From Alteromonas abrolhosensis (GTDB taxonomy: Bacteria; Pseudomonadota; Gammaproteobacteria; Enterobacterales; Alteromonadaceae), in the NCBI RefSeq assembly GCF_001953635.1, contig NZ_MEJH01000003.1, positions 62,001-126,000 of the forward strand: 64,000 bases of DNA. The letters run 5' to 3'. Below, in pieces: positions 1 through 6,478 of this stretch. Made by a program: the position numbers and the translations under genes. The notes under the pieces were generated by a model. The model did no database searches. It had not been told where the DNA came from and worked only from the letters and a program-made list of their open reading frames with translations. How positions within the stretch are numbered: position 1 is the first letter of the stretch; each line of letters opens with the position of its first letter.

Positions 1-404
1 ACCGCCGGGATCATGACTCGACGGTTCAAATCGTTGAAGGTTGTATCTTCACCAACCATTGAAGCGACAGTTTCCTTCAGTGGCTGACTGTCATAGAGAG
101 GACGGAATGCTCTTATCCATTTTTTAGACCAAGAACTTTTCATTGGAAAAATAAGAGGAGCCTTTTCACGAAAAACGACTTCAAGCTCTCTTGCACTCTT
201 TCCGGCAGCTAAACCCAAAGCGAGAATTCCACCGATTGATGTTCCAGTTATTAAATCAAAGTATTCACCAGCCTTTATATCGCTCTGTCCAGACCGCTCT
301 TCAATAACACGCTCTATTTCGGCTAGAACACTTATGGTGAACAATCCTCTGGCACCACCACCATTTAAGCTCAGTACTTTTATTTTATTATTTCCGTCAG
401 ACAT
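1..404 (-). CDS. capV: patatin-like phospholipase, CBASS CapV-type effector (partial, 3' end outside window)
   Basis: The minus strand from an ATG at 404 reads open to the window edge (about 134 codons). The N-terminus has the patatin oxyanion motif GGGARG near residues 15-20 and the nucleophile elbow GTSIGG with Ser near residue 56. The opening phrase KVLSLNGGGARGLFTISVLA resembles phospholipases activated by cyclic nucleotides in CBASS anti-phage systems, which degrade membrane phospholipids once a CD-NTase makes its signal. The catalytic Asp and C-terminal sensing region lie beyond the edge, so a plain patatin lipase cannot be excluded. It would be the first gene of a leftward operon; a CD-NTase just outside the window is the key prediction. 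The 151 bp to the integrase hold no other ORF. Confidence 0.6.
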   Translation of the reverse strand, partial: MSDGNNKIKVLSLNGGGARGLFTISVLAEIERVIEERSGQSDIKAGEYFDLITGTSIGGILALGLAAGKSARELEVVFREKAPLIFPMKSSWSKKWIRAFRPLYDSQPLKETVASMVGEDTTFNDLNRRVMIPA

Positions 405-555
405 AGTTTTATCGCGTCCATTTTTAATTTAAGTGGGGATGGCTTGAGAAAATTTCAACTACAAATTTTAGACATTTAATTTTTCGGCTACCGTGAGTTT
501 TTATAATATTTATATTGAATATTAGCACGTAAAAAATCACTAAATTACTTACTCG

Positions 556-1437
556 CTAAGTGAGATATACCTCTGTTATACCTGGCCTGAAGTGCCCCAT
601 TTCTTGCGAAACAGTTTCGAGCGCGAGTGGGCGTTTGAAGCCAGTATCCATCAACTCGCGCATCCGTTCCTGTGCGTAGCTATGTCTGAGCCCATGGGCT
701 CCTGTAGAAAAGAAAAGGGTGCGTTTTGACGCTTTACTGAAAGAATCTGACCATCGCTTCCCTGCCCCAATATCATAACGCTGAAGGTAGTTGATTTTTC
801 GATCTGTAATCGTCACTGGATTATGCAATCTGCGCCGTTCGAGCTGCTCTACAAGGTCATTAGGAATTAGGACGTGACGTATTAATCCGCCTTTGCCCTG
901 CACCGTGTAAAGCTGACCTTCTCGCCCTGCCCATTTTGAGTTTAAAGCGGGACGTTTGTCAGGGTTTCGCTCTTCAGCTCTGGCAAGCGTCAGAAGCTCA
1001 TGTGCTCTTAATCCAGCAGCATATGCTATTTGAGTGGAAAGTTGATGTGTGTCAGTTTGATGTTCGGATACTGCTTGTGCCTGCGCCGATGTGTAGGCTC
1101 TGGACCTTTTAATTTCTTCCAGCTCTGACTTTACACGATATAAGTTTGTTTTAGGGGGAAGTTTGCCATTCAGTTGCATCATTGCCTGAATGGCCTGTCG
1201 CTCCATATCAAGCGCTTTCTGCCCTACAGCTTCCGCTCGGTATTCAAGGTAATACCTTGCAACATCTGGTGTGAGCGATTGAAGTCCATTCAGTTTGTTC
1301 TCCTTTGTCCACTTTGCGACAGTTCTGAGAGCTTGTTCGTAATTACGGGCTGTACCATATGACTTGATAATTCTTGCTTTTGTCAGCCCTTTAACTACAT
1401 TTTCTGCCTGCGTTTCTGCTTTGGCGAACTTAGGCAT
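556..1437 (-). CDS. tyrosine recombinase / site-specific integrase
   Basis: This 293-aa protein carries the full catalytic set of tyrosine recombinases. These are Arg in AAGLRAHELL (about residue 144), a beta-hairpin Lys in VQGKGG, HGLRHSY near residue 249, then GHFRPGITEVYL with the second His and the nucleophilic Tyr near the C-terminus. The N-terminal 100 residues form a SAM-like DNA-binding domain. It lacks the DUF4102 arm-binding domain of P4-type integrases and so differs from the second integrase at 11779-13095. Its ATG lies inside the end of the upstream small HTH gene with an 8-nt overlap, implying translational coupling. It probably mobilises this element or a nested one; no att site is evident beside it. 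Confidence 0.85.
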   Translation of the reverse strand: MPKFAKAETQAENVVKGLTKARIIKSYGTARNYEQALRTVAKWTKENKLNGLQSLTPDVARYYLEYRAEAVGQKALDMERQAIQAMMQLNGKLPPKTNLYRVKSELEEIKRSRAYTSAQAQAVSEHQTDTHQLSTQIAYAAGLRAHELLTLARAEERNPDKRPALNSKWAGREGQLYTVQGKGGLIRHVLIPNDLVEQLERRRLHNPVTITDRKINYLQRYDIGAGKRWSDSFSKASKRTLFFSTGAHGLRHSYAQERMRELMDTGFKRPLALETVSQEMGHFRPGITEVYLT

Positions 1438-1648
1438 TTCTGTCCAGCCAACGTTTCACCGTGGTCCAGTTTACTACAACACCTCTACGAACAAGCCAGC
1501 GCTGAAGCTCCGCTTTACTAGCGCCCTCTTCATAGAGTTTACGCAGGTGCACACCGTACTTGTCTAGCTTTGACGGTTTATGCCTCTTTCTGGCGATTAG
1601 TCGGGTCTCGGCTTTAAGCTGAGACACTTCATGTACTTCATTAAACAT
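1430..1648 (-). CDS. small helix-turn-helix protein coupled to the integrase
   Basis: A 72-aa basic protein. Residues about 35-70 (YEEGASKAELQRWL followed by VVVNWTTVKRWL) look like a resolvase or transposase-type helix-turn-helix. It is the first gene of a two-gene leftward unit with the integrase and overlaps it by 8 nt. A directionality factor or accessory DNA-binding partner of the recombinase is plausible from position alone. I do not recognise the family. Confidence 0.55.
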   Translation of the reverse strand: MFNEVHEVSQLKAETRLIARKRHKPSKLDKYGVHLRKLYEEGASKAELQRWLVRRGVVVNWTTVKRWLDRNA

Positions 1649-1782
1649 TTATGTCATTCCTTAGGTTGTAAGATTAACTGGCTGTATACAGCTCAGCGAC
1701 ACTTAAGCCTATTCGCCCCTGTTTAGCGCATAACGCAAGGCTCGGACCGATCTCGCCTGGGATTTAAAAATCAAAATAGATA

Positions 1783-1900
1783 GAAACGGCAGCAACTAAG
1801 CGCCGAACTTGAACGCCAAAAATGCGGCGCGGCATGACATATATAGAAGGACGTGAGGGTGCCTCACTACGTGGAAACGGCAGCTGGAGAGCGCCGACTT
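1783..1900. repeat. two imperfect direct repeats, GAAACGGCAGC-N6/7-GCGCCGA
   Basis: Copy 1 spans 1783-1810 and copy 2 spans 1874-1900, starting 91 bp apart. Both begin GAAACGGCAGC and end GCGCCGA(A)CTT, with a variable middle of 6-7 bases. Within each copy CGGC can pair with GCCG. The second copy runs into TTTTTT, so on the plus strand it looks like a weak intrinsic terminator. Confidence 0.5.
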
Positions 1901-2000
1901 TTTTCGTTGCCCGAACGGGCTAGTGGTTTAAAGATTACCTGCATATAAATCAGGATGCAATCTGCAAATAAAATTCTGCGTGTAAGCACCAGAACCCAGA

Positions 2001-2058
2001 CGCCCGCTATGTTGAAGGCGATTTTTCGACTTCGACATAGCGGGCGGCGGAGCGCCCG
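2001..2058. repeat. strong inverted repeat with a competing alternative hairpin
   Basis: Arms 2001-2017 and 2030-2046 are 17-bp inverted repeats with one mismatch around a 12-nt loop. The last six bases of the right arm, CGGGCG (2041-2046), can instead pair with CGCCCG at 2053-2058 across a 6-nt loop. The two structures are mutually exclusive, which is typical of attenuators, and the long arm also resembles a relaxase nick-site hairpin. No gene starts immediately downstream on the plus strand. Confidence 0.6.
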
Positions 2059-2196
2059 AATAAAAGAGAGGGATATTGCTCATGATGCCTCTGTTTTACG
2101 GGTGGGTTCTTAGCAAAATTTACGAGGCAATCTGGCAAATAAGACGGAAATATAGAAAAACATGAAAAGGCTTATTATTGGGGTCACGATACTTCG

Positions 2197-2469
2197 CTAT
2201 TGTCTGTTTTGATGAAACTCCAATATCGCTTCAGCTAAATCATCTTCTACACAAAACAGAAATGCAGTGGGCACGTTCAGCACTGCACTTAAGGACAGCA
2301 CCGTTTTAAAGTCTGGTGTATGAACACCGCGCTCGTACTGGTTCATGCGCGCAGACGCTACGAAGTTGTCCATCCCTGCCTGTATCCCTAATTGCTTTTG
2401 GGATAGACCTACCCTTGTTCTTGCCTGTTTTAACCGTATTGGGAACGGCGAACCATCATTTGCTTTCAA
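2197..2469 (-). CDS. Xre-family HTH transcriptional regulator
   Basis: A 90-aa Cro/CI-type repressor. The HTH covers residues about 12-66, with RLKQARTRVGLSQKQLG, then recognition-helix residues ASARMNQYERG and the PDFKTVLSLSAVLNVP segment typical of HTH_3. There is no separate dimerisation or protease domain, so it is a compact repressor as found on plasmids and phages. It faces away from the small-gene cassette at 2585. The perfect palindrome at 2549-2570 lies in the divergent intergenic region and is a plausible operator for this or another dimeric regulator. Confidence 0.85.
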   Translation of the reverse strand: MKANDGSPFPIRLKQARTRVGLSQKQLGIQAGMDNFVASARMNQYERGVHTPDFKTVLSLSAVLNVPTAFLFCVEDDLAEAILEFHQNRQ

Positions 2470-2548
2470 TTGGTGTACGACATCTGCTATTGAAAACTAA
2501 GATTTTCTTAGCTTTAATAGCACCTAGATACTAAGGAATACTTAGCCA

Positions 2549-2570
2549 TCAATTTGGCATGCCAAATTGA
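2549..2570. repeat. perfect 22-bp palindrome, copy 1 of 3 (core TTTGGCATGCCAAA)
   Basis: A perfect palindrome with outer bases TCAA/TTGA. It sits 14 bp before the ATG of the small membrane-protein gene and leaves its GGAGG ribosome site just free. The same core recurs at 2801-2820 and 3124-3145 and nowhere else that I noticed. It could be an operator, or it could form an RNA hairpin just upstream of the ribosome-binding site. Confidence 0.8.
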
Positions 2571-2584
2571 GCGTGGAGGTAAAA

Positions 2585-2800
2585 ATGGGATTCGAAGGTT
2601 TTTTAGGGATTTTAGCGGTTGTCGCTTTATTCATCGTAAGCGCCTTTTTTGGCAGTGATGGAACAGACAGCAAAGGAAATGAACAATTGGATAAGCTGGA
2701 TGATGGTATGGGAAATGTTATCGCTGATGGTGAGCACATGACTCGTGAAGAGGCTGAGGACGCTCAGGCGCGAGGCGAGCTTTACGATACCTATCTATAG
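2585..2800 (+). CDS. small single-pass membrane protein, unknown function
   Basis: A 71-aa protein. I chose the ATG at 2585 because GGAGG lies 6 nt upstream; a longer frame from 2567 would begin inside the palindrome. It has one N-terminal membrane helix (GFLGILAVVALFIVSAFF, about residues 5-22) and then an acidic soluble tail rich in Asp and Glu. The tail includes MTREEAEDAQARGEL, which resembles a short SHOCT-like segment. Perfect palindromes bracket the gene immediately on both sides. I do not recognise the family. Confidence 0.6.
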   Translation: MGFEGFLGILAVVALFIVSAFFGSDGTDSKGNEQLDKLDDGMGNVIADGEHMTREEAEDAQARGELYDTYL

Positions 2801-2820
2801 AAATTAGGCATGCCTAATTT
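2801..2820. repeat. perfect 20-bp palindrome, copy 2 of 3 (core TTAGGCATGCCTAA)
   Basis: It starts at the base after the stop codon of the 2585-2800 gene. Compared with copies 1 and 3, the T/A pair flanking GGCATGCC is swapped to A/T on both sides. Symmetry is therefore kept while the sequence changes, which suggests that pairing or dyad symmetry is what is maintained. Confidence 0.8.
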
Positions 2821-2877
2821 TGAGCGGTCTTTTTTTGACTAATGAAAAAACAGGCACTAAATCAGTAAGAGGCTGAC

Positions 2878-2997
2878 ATGACAGCATATGAATGGTTTCA
2901 GGTTTGGGTATTGATGGTTTTGGCTATTCGAGCTACCCGACGCTATGACAAACTTAAGCACGATCTTTTTGATGCAATTAAAGCTGGGAGAATCTAA
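2878..2997 (+). CDS. 39-aa hypothetical protein
   Basis: A short ORF starting MTAYEWFQVWVLMVLAIRATRR. The N-terminal half is hydrophobic, possibly one membrane helix, and the tail is basic and amphipathic (YDKLKHDLFDAIKAGRI). AAGAGG lies 6 nt before the ATG. It ends two bases before the start of the next tiny ORF, so the two could be co-translated. No family is recognised and its reality rests on the ribosome site and packing. Confidence 0.4.
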   Translation: MTAYEWFQVWVLMVLAIRATRRYDKLKHDLFDAIKAGRI

Positions 2998-2999
2998 CT

Positions 3000-3092
3000 A
3001 TGGGACCTTTACTTGCTGGCTGCGCATTAATTCTAGGCGTTGTCATTTTCTTTGCGTGTTTATTTCATCTAAAGGTGAATAAACAGCATTAA
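3000..3092 (+). CDS. 30-aa hydrophobic micropeptide
   Basis: MGPLLAGCALILGVVIFFAC begins an almost wholly hydrophobic helix ending in a short polar tail (HLKVNKQH). GGGAG precedes the ATG by about 9 nt, inside the end of the previous ORF. The third palindrome lies 31 bp downstream. It could be a small membrane protein of the mobile element; no homologue is recognised. Confidence 0.35.
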   Translation: MGPLLAGCALILGVVIFFACLFHLKVNKQH

Positions 3093-3123
3093 AGCCGCTG
3101 TTCAGGCCTGACTTTTCCATTTT

Positions 3124-3145
3124 TGAATTTGGCATGCCAAATTCA
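3124..3145. repeat. perfect 22-bp palindrome, copy 3 of 3 (core TTTGGCATGCCAAA)
   Basis: The core matches copy 1, but the outer pair is G/C where copy 1 has C/G, again a symmetric change. It lies 31 bp after the 30-aa ORF and about 175 bp before the excisionase-like gene. With the other two copies it frames the small-gene block. Confidence 0.8.
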
Positions 3146-3318
3146 CAGTTTATTTTTTAATCAAAGCTACGCCTCAAATTGGCAGCTTAATGTCGCTTTT
3201 TCCTAAAAACAGAAAAACCCCCTTAAAGTCACCCTAGTTTTTCGACCACCCCGTTGCTCATTGCGTTGTAGTTTCATCGGTAAGCATTGAACATTACCAG
3301 TGAACAGAGGTAACTACT

Positions 3319-3540
3319 GTGATGAACCGACACTTAAAACCAAAGCCTGACTTCTATTTATTAGAAGAGGTAGCGGCCATACTCCGCTCAAGTAAAAGAA
3401 CCATATACAATCGCATATACAGAAACCGCGTATATGGTGAGCAAAACCCCGTCCCCCCATACATAAAAATGAATGGGAAGTTACTCTTTCCTTCCAAAGA
3501 TTTTGACAATTGGATAGATAGTCAGAAAACAAGCGGTTAG
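3319..3540 (+). CDS. excisionase/AlpA-like helix-turn-helix protein
   Basis: A 72-73-aa protein with a winged HTH of the MerR/excisionase (HTH_17) type. It contains FYLLEEVAAILRSSKRTIYNRI, then a wing and a closing PPYIKMNGKLLFPSKDFDNWI, the usual layout in which a DNA-binding helix is followed by a strand matching a basic turn. GTG at 3319 and ATG at 3322 are both possible starts; AGAGG lies 8-11 nt upstream. It sits just before repA. Such proteins act as recombination directionality factors or as regulators of plasmid replication genes. Confidence 0.7.
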   Translation: MMNRHLKPKPDFYLLEEVAAILRSSKRTIYNRIYRNRVYGEQNPVPPYIKMNGKLLFPSKDFDNWIDSQKTSG

Positions 3541-3565
3541 TTTGCGTATAGGATGTAAATAGCTA

Positions 3566-4387
3566 ATGAAATCCGCAAGCGAACTAATCCGGGAGTTATC
3601 TTTTTGCGAAGATGTCCCCCAAAAATATATAGCGTACTACCCGACAGTGCTTATTGATCCGGTACTACTACCTTTGCACCAAAAGCAAACCATACCGATA
3701 ACATGGGCTGAAAAAGAAAACGCCAGGCGAACTTTAAAGTTGGAATGCGAAAGCGGTATTCCAGGTGGCACATTTGGGCGAATGAGTATTTGTTACTGGC
3801 AAACTCAATTCACAAAACTTGAGAAGACAACGGGAATCGAAGAAGTAATTGAGGAAGAACTTAAAAAGTCTCAACGACAAGCATTTTTCGATGTTGTGGG
3901 AAGAGAGCAAAGTGGATCTAGCCAGTTGACAAGCTTCTATTCTAGTTTCCGCTCAGCCCTCGATATGAAGATCTCCAACGAAGAGCGGTTTACGGCAGCA
4001 GAAATGTATACGAAAGGAACAACCAAACCTTTCTCAATTAGTGATGTGAAAAAATCCATGCCTGTAGACTCTAGAGCACTTCAATTACTTTTTCAGCGGA
4101 GATCGCCACTAGGAATCGATTTGTATCTGTTTTTAAATATGAAAGCTTACTCTATGAATAAAGAGGGCAATAATGAAAGTAATTTCATTCCTTGGGCAAT
4201 TCTGGAAGCTGTATTTCATAGCCAAAGAAGTAAATGCAAGAACCTGTACGAATTTAAAGCTAAAGTCATCAAGGCTCTCAGGCACGTGATCTACTGCCTA
4301 CCAACATGCTCTATTAAGGTAAAGGAAAAAGGAATAGCCTTCAGAAGCGGAAAAACTGCGGTTCAACCACTACAACTGGCTTCATGA
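3566..4387 (+). CDS. RepA-like plasmid replication initiator
   Basis: A 273-aa protein. Its layout resembles plasmid RepA proteins of the PF04796 group. An N-terminal part follows an IPITW start with GGTFGRMSICYWQTQFTKL, and a C-terminal winged-helix part (ALEAVFHSQ to the end) has FKAKVIKALRHVIYCLPTCSIKVKEKGIAFRSGKTAV, where these families have a beta-wing ending in a short Pro-containing tail. The call is from pattern memory and is moderate. A 22-bp iteron array directly downstream supports it strongly, since initiators bind iterons next to their own gene. A short gap from the HTH gene suggests co-transcription. Its presence in the chromosome implies an integrated plasmid. Confidence 0.6.
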   Translation: MKSASELIRELSFCEDVPQKYIAYYPTVLIDPVLLPLHQKQTIPITWAEKENARRTLKLECESGIPGGTFGRMSICYWQTQFTKLEKTTGIEEVIEEELKKSQRQAFFDVVGREQSGSSQLTSFYSSFRSALDMKISNEERFTAAEMYTKGTTKPFSISDVKKSMPVDSRALQLLFQRRSPLGIDLYLFLNMKAYSMNKEGNNESNFIPWAILEAVFHSQRSKCKNLYEFKAKVIKALRHVIYCLPTCSIKVKEKGIAFRSGKTAVQPLQLAS

Positions 4388-4763
4388 CATCCTTCAAATT
4401 GGGTAATTGGGCAAGGCCTGTACGTGCGGGTGTCGCTGTGTACGAAATGAGTTCGCCGTGTGTACGAAAAAAGTGCTGTTCGTGTACGAGAAAGGTTTGA
4501 AATCGATTTATCAAAGTACGAAAAAAGTTTTGTTTGTGTATCAAAAAAGTTCTATCTTCTGTGAAGCCCTTAATATGCTTGGGCTGTAGAGGGGCGCTAT
4601 TAGTTATCTTTTAGTTTTTATTTATTTATCTATTACTGAACGTACTTATTTTGTGCATAAAACTTTGTTGTAATGTCCACAAAATTCAATATGACTTGCG
4701 CCTCCACTTGATCTTTGGCGCTAAAGCTAATAGGTTATTGCAGCCGATAGAACGAGGAACGCA
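4388..4763. other. 376-bp intergenic region with iterons and the czc promoter area
   Basis: The left part holds the iteron array. The right part (about 4590-4763) is AT-rich and should hold the promoter of the czc operon. I see no ORF, and no MerR-type dyad or other clear operator for czc regulation. Confidence 0.5.
4440..4559 (+). repeat. iteron array, probable replication origin of an integrated plasmid
   Basis: Five units begin at 4440, 4462, 4484, 4516 and 4538, so the steps are 22, 22, 32 and 22 bp. The units read GTACGAAATGAG, GTACGAAAAAAGTGCTGTTC, GTACGAGAAAGG, GTACGAAAAAAGTTTTGTTT and GTATCAAAAAAGTTCT. A degenerate sixth may start at 4420. The 22-bp step is two helical turns, as usual for initiator-bound iterons, and an AT-rich segment follows at 4590-4660. 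The array lies directly downstream of the RepA-like gene. Confidence 0.75.
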
Positions 4764-5135
4764 ATGAAATTGCATCAAAACAACACAAAAAACAGCAAGG
4801 TGGTGATTACCGCCCTGATGCTGTTTGCACAGTTGTTTTTGTTTGCATCAGATGCGTTTGCTTTTGATAGCTTCTTTGAAAGCGCCTCAGAATCACACCA
4901 TGAACTGTGTGTTCAGGACTCCAGTGTTTGCCAGCCAGATAAAGATGCTGCAGACAACGCAGGTACAGACAACTGTGACCATTGCTGCTCCTGTCACGGG
5001 CATTTTACCCATATCGTATTATTTAAAAATACTGATAGCCATTTAGGTAAATTTGGCGAGATGGCACTAGCTGCATATCGTCCTTTCCCTCCCTCTCACT
5101 TACAACCTGGTATCGACCGTCCTCCCAGAGCCTGA
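4764..5135 (+). CDS. CzcI-like small secreted Cys/His-rich protein
   Basis: A 123-aa protein with a signal peptide (VVITALMLFAQLFLFASDAFA). The mature part has a metal-ligand cluster, CDHCCSCHGHFTH, and ends IDRPPRA. Small periplasmic proteins of this build head czcCBA operons in other proteobacteria (CzcI) and modulate induction. It is the first gene of the efflux operon, 47 bp before czcC. The Pro-rich tail resembles the CopL-like proteins elsewhere in the window. Assignment rests on position and the Cys/His cluster. Confidence 0.55.
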   Translation: MKLHQNNTKNSKVVITALMLFAQLFLFASDAFAFDSFFESASESHHELCVQDSSVCQPDKDAADNAGTDNCDHCCSCHGHFTHIVLFKNTDSHLGKFGEMALAAYRPFPPSHLQPGIDRPPRA

Positions 5136-5182
5136 ATCCTAGTCATTTTTTATCTATTTAGTTACTGACCAGGATTTACAAT

Positions 5183-6478
5183 ATGAACTCTTTTATTTCG
5201 CATGCGCGCAGGCGTATGTGCACTGTGATCGTGAGTAGTGTGTTGCTATTCATATCACCCACTGCAATAAGCAAAACGATAACGCTCGAACAAGCGGCAC
5301 GACTGACATTGCGGCAACACCCGGATTTACAGCGATATCAGTCGCTGCTCACTGCTACCGAGGCAGATAGAACGCTGGCTAATCTCACTCCGGCTTATCA
5401 CGTTGGCGTTGAAGCAGAAAACCTGCTCGGTTCAGGAGATGCATCAGGCATTAGTGATGCTGAGCTGACGGTCTCACTCTCCTCTGTTTTCGAGATGGGA
5501 GGAAAGCTCGATGCAAGGGTATCCTTAGTTGACGCCAATTTATCCCTGTTACAGTCAGAGCGCTATGTTGCTTCGCTCAAACTGTTAAGCGAACTAACCC
5601 GGCACTATGTAAAAACACTCGCAGCTAAAGAGCGGCTGACATTGGCGGAAACGTCTGTTTCTCTCGCTGATGAGGCCTTATCTATCGTTAAACAGCGCGT
5701 TGAGAAAGGCGCAACCAATAAAGCTGAATTTCTACGCGCCAGAGCCGCACTTAATCAAGCCAAAGTCGACAAAGCATCCGCTGAAACGTCTCTGGCTATT
5801 GCCAAGCAGTCACTTGCACTATTTTGGCAGGGAGATGCTGAGGCAATCGATAAAGTATCGGGTTCACTCAGTACCCTTCCCGCAAAACGGCAGTATTCCG
5901 CTGTTTATCAACAGTTTCTTGAATCAGCAAATGTGGAACGACTCACCCAAGCTATCAGTGTGAAAGAAGCTGAACAAAAGCTGGTAGAAAGTAATGCCAG
6001 TGCTGATATTTCATGGCGCATAGGTGTACGGCGCTCTCAGGCAGTTCAGGATACGTCTGTTGTTGCTGCTGTTTCCATGCCGCTTTTTGCCGAACAAAGA
6101 AACCAAGGCGCTACTCAGGCTGCCCTGGCGAAAAAAGAAGCCGCGGTAATTGCCAGAGACAGTCAGATACTTGAGATAAAAGCATTACTGTTTAAAGCAC
6201 AGCAATATCTCAATTTCACCATTGATGCTGTAAAGCATATCAACGACACCGTTTTGCCCGACCTTGAAACAGCTACCACGCTCGTGCTCGAAGGTTACCA
6301 GCGAGGGGCATACAGCTACCAGGATTGGATTGCATCCAGAGATGCGTTGATACGGGCACGTGCAAAGGTCATCGAATTGAGCGAAAGCGCGTTAGTGAAC
6401 CAGTCACTCGTTGAACAGTGGACCGGAGTATCCGGTCAGGCTTCTCCTACTCAAGAATTCCGGAATAACCATGAATAG
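5183..6478 (+). CDS. czcC: outer-membrane factor of heavy-metal RND efflux pump
   Basis: A 431-aa TolC-family protein (two OEP domains). A signal peptide ends near residue 31 (ISPTAIS-KTITLEQAARLTLRQHPDLQ). Long coiled-coil helices follow (ETSVSLADEALSIVKQRVEKGA and its repeat in the C-terminal half, EGYQRGAYSYQDWIASRDAL). It forms the trimeric tunnel through which the RND pump expels cations from periplasm to outside. Length is normal for CzcC. The stop codon overlaps the start of czcB by 8 nt, so the two are translationally coupled. Confidence 0.85.
   Translation: MNSFISHARRRMCTVIVSSVLLFISPTAISKTITLEQAARLTLRQHPDLQRYQSLLTATEADRTLANLTPAYHVGVEAENLLGSGDASGISDAELTVSLSSVFEMGGKLDARVSLVDANLSLLQSERYVASLKLLSELTRHYVKTLAAKERLTLAETSVSLADEALSIVKQRVEKGATNKAEFLRARAALNQAKVDKASAETSLAIAKQSLALFWQGDAEAIDKVSGSLSTLPAKRQYSAVYQQFLESANVERLTQAISVKEAEQKLVESNASADISWRIGVRRSQAVQDTSVVAAVSMPLFAEQRNQGATQAALAKKEAAVIARDSQILEIKALLFKAQQYLNFTIDAVKHINDTVLPDLETATTLVLEGYQRGAYSYQDWIASRDALIRARAKVIELSESALVNQSLVEQWTGVSGQASPTQEFRNNHE

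Larger units (their letters stand above)
1649..2196. other. 548-bp non-coding, hairpin-rich stretch
   Basis: I see no credible ORF here. The stretch holds two imperfect copies of a 27-28-nt element (1783-1810 and 1874-1900) and a strong 17-bp-arm hairpin overlapping a second one (2001-2058). It lies between two minus-strand genes in the recombinase and replication part of the mobile element. A transfer origin, recombination site or structured regulatory RNA are the natural candidates. Confidence 0.6.
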
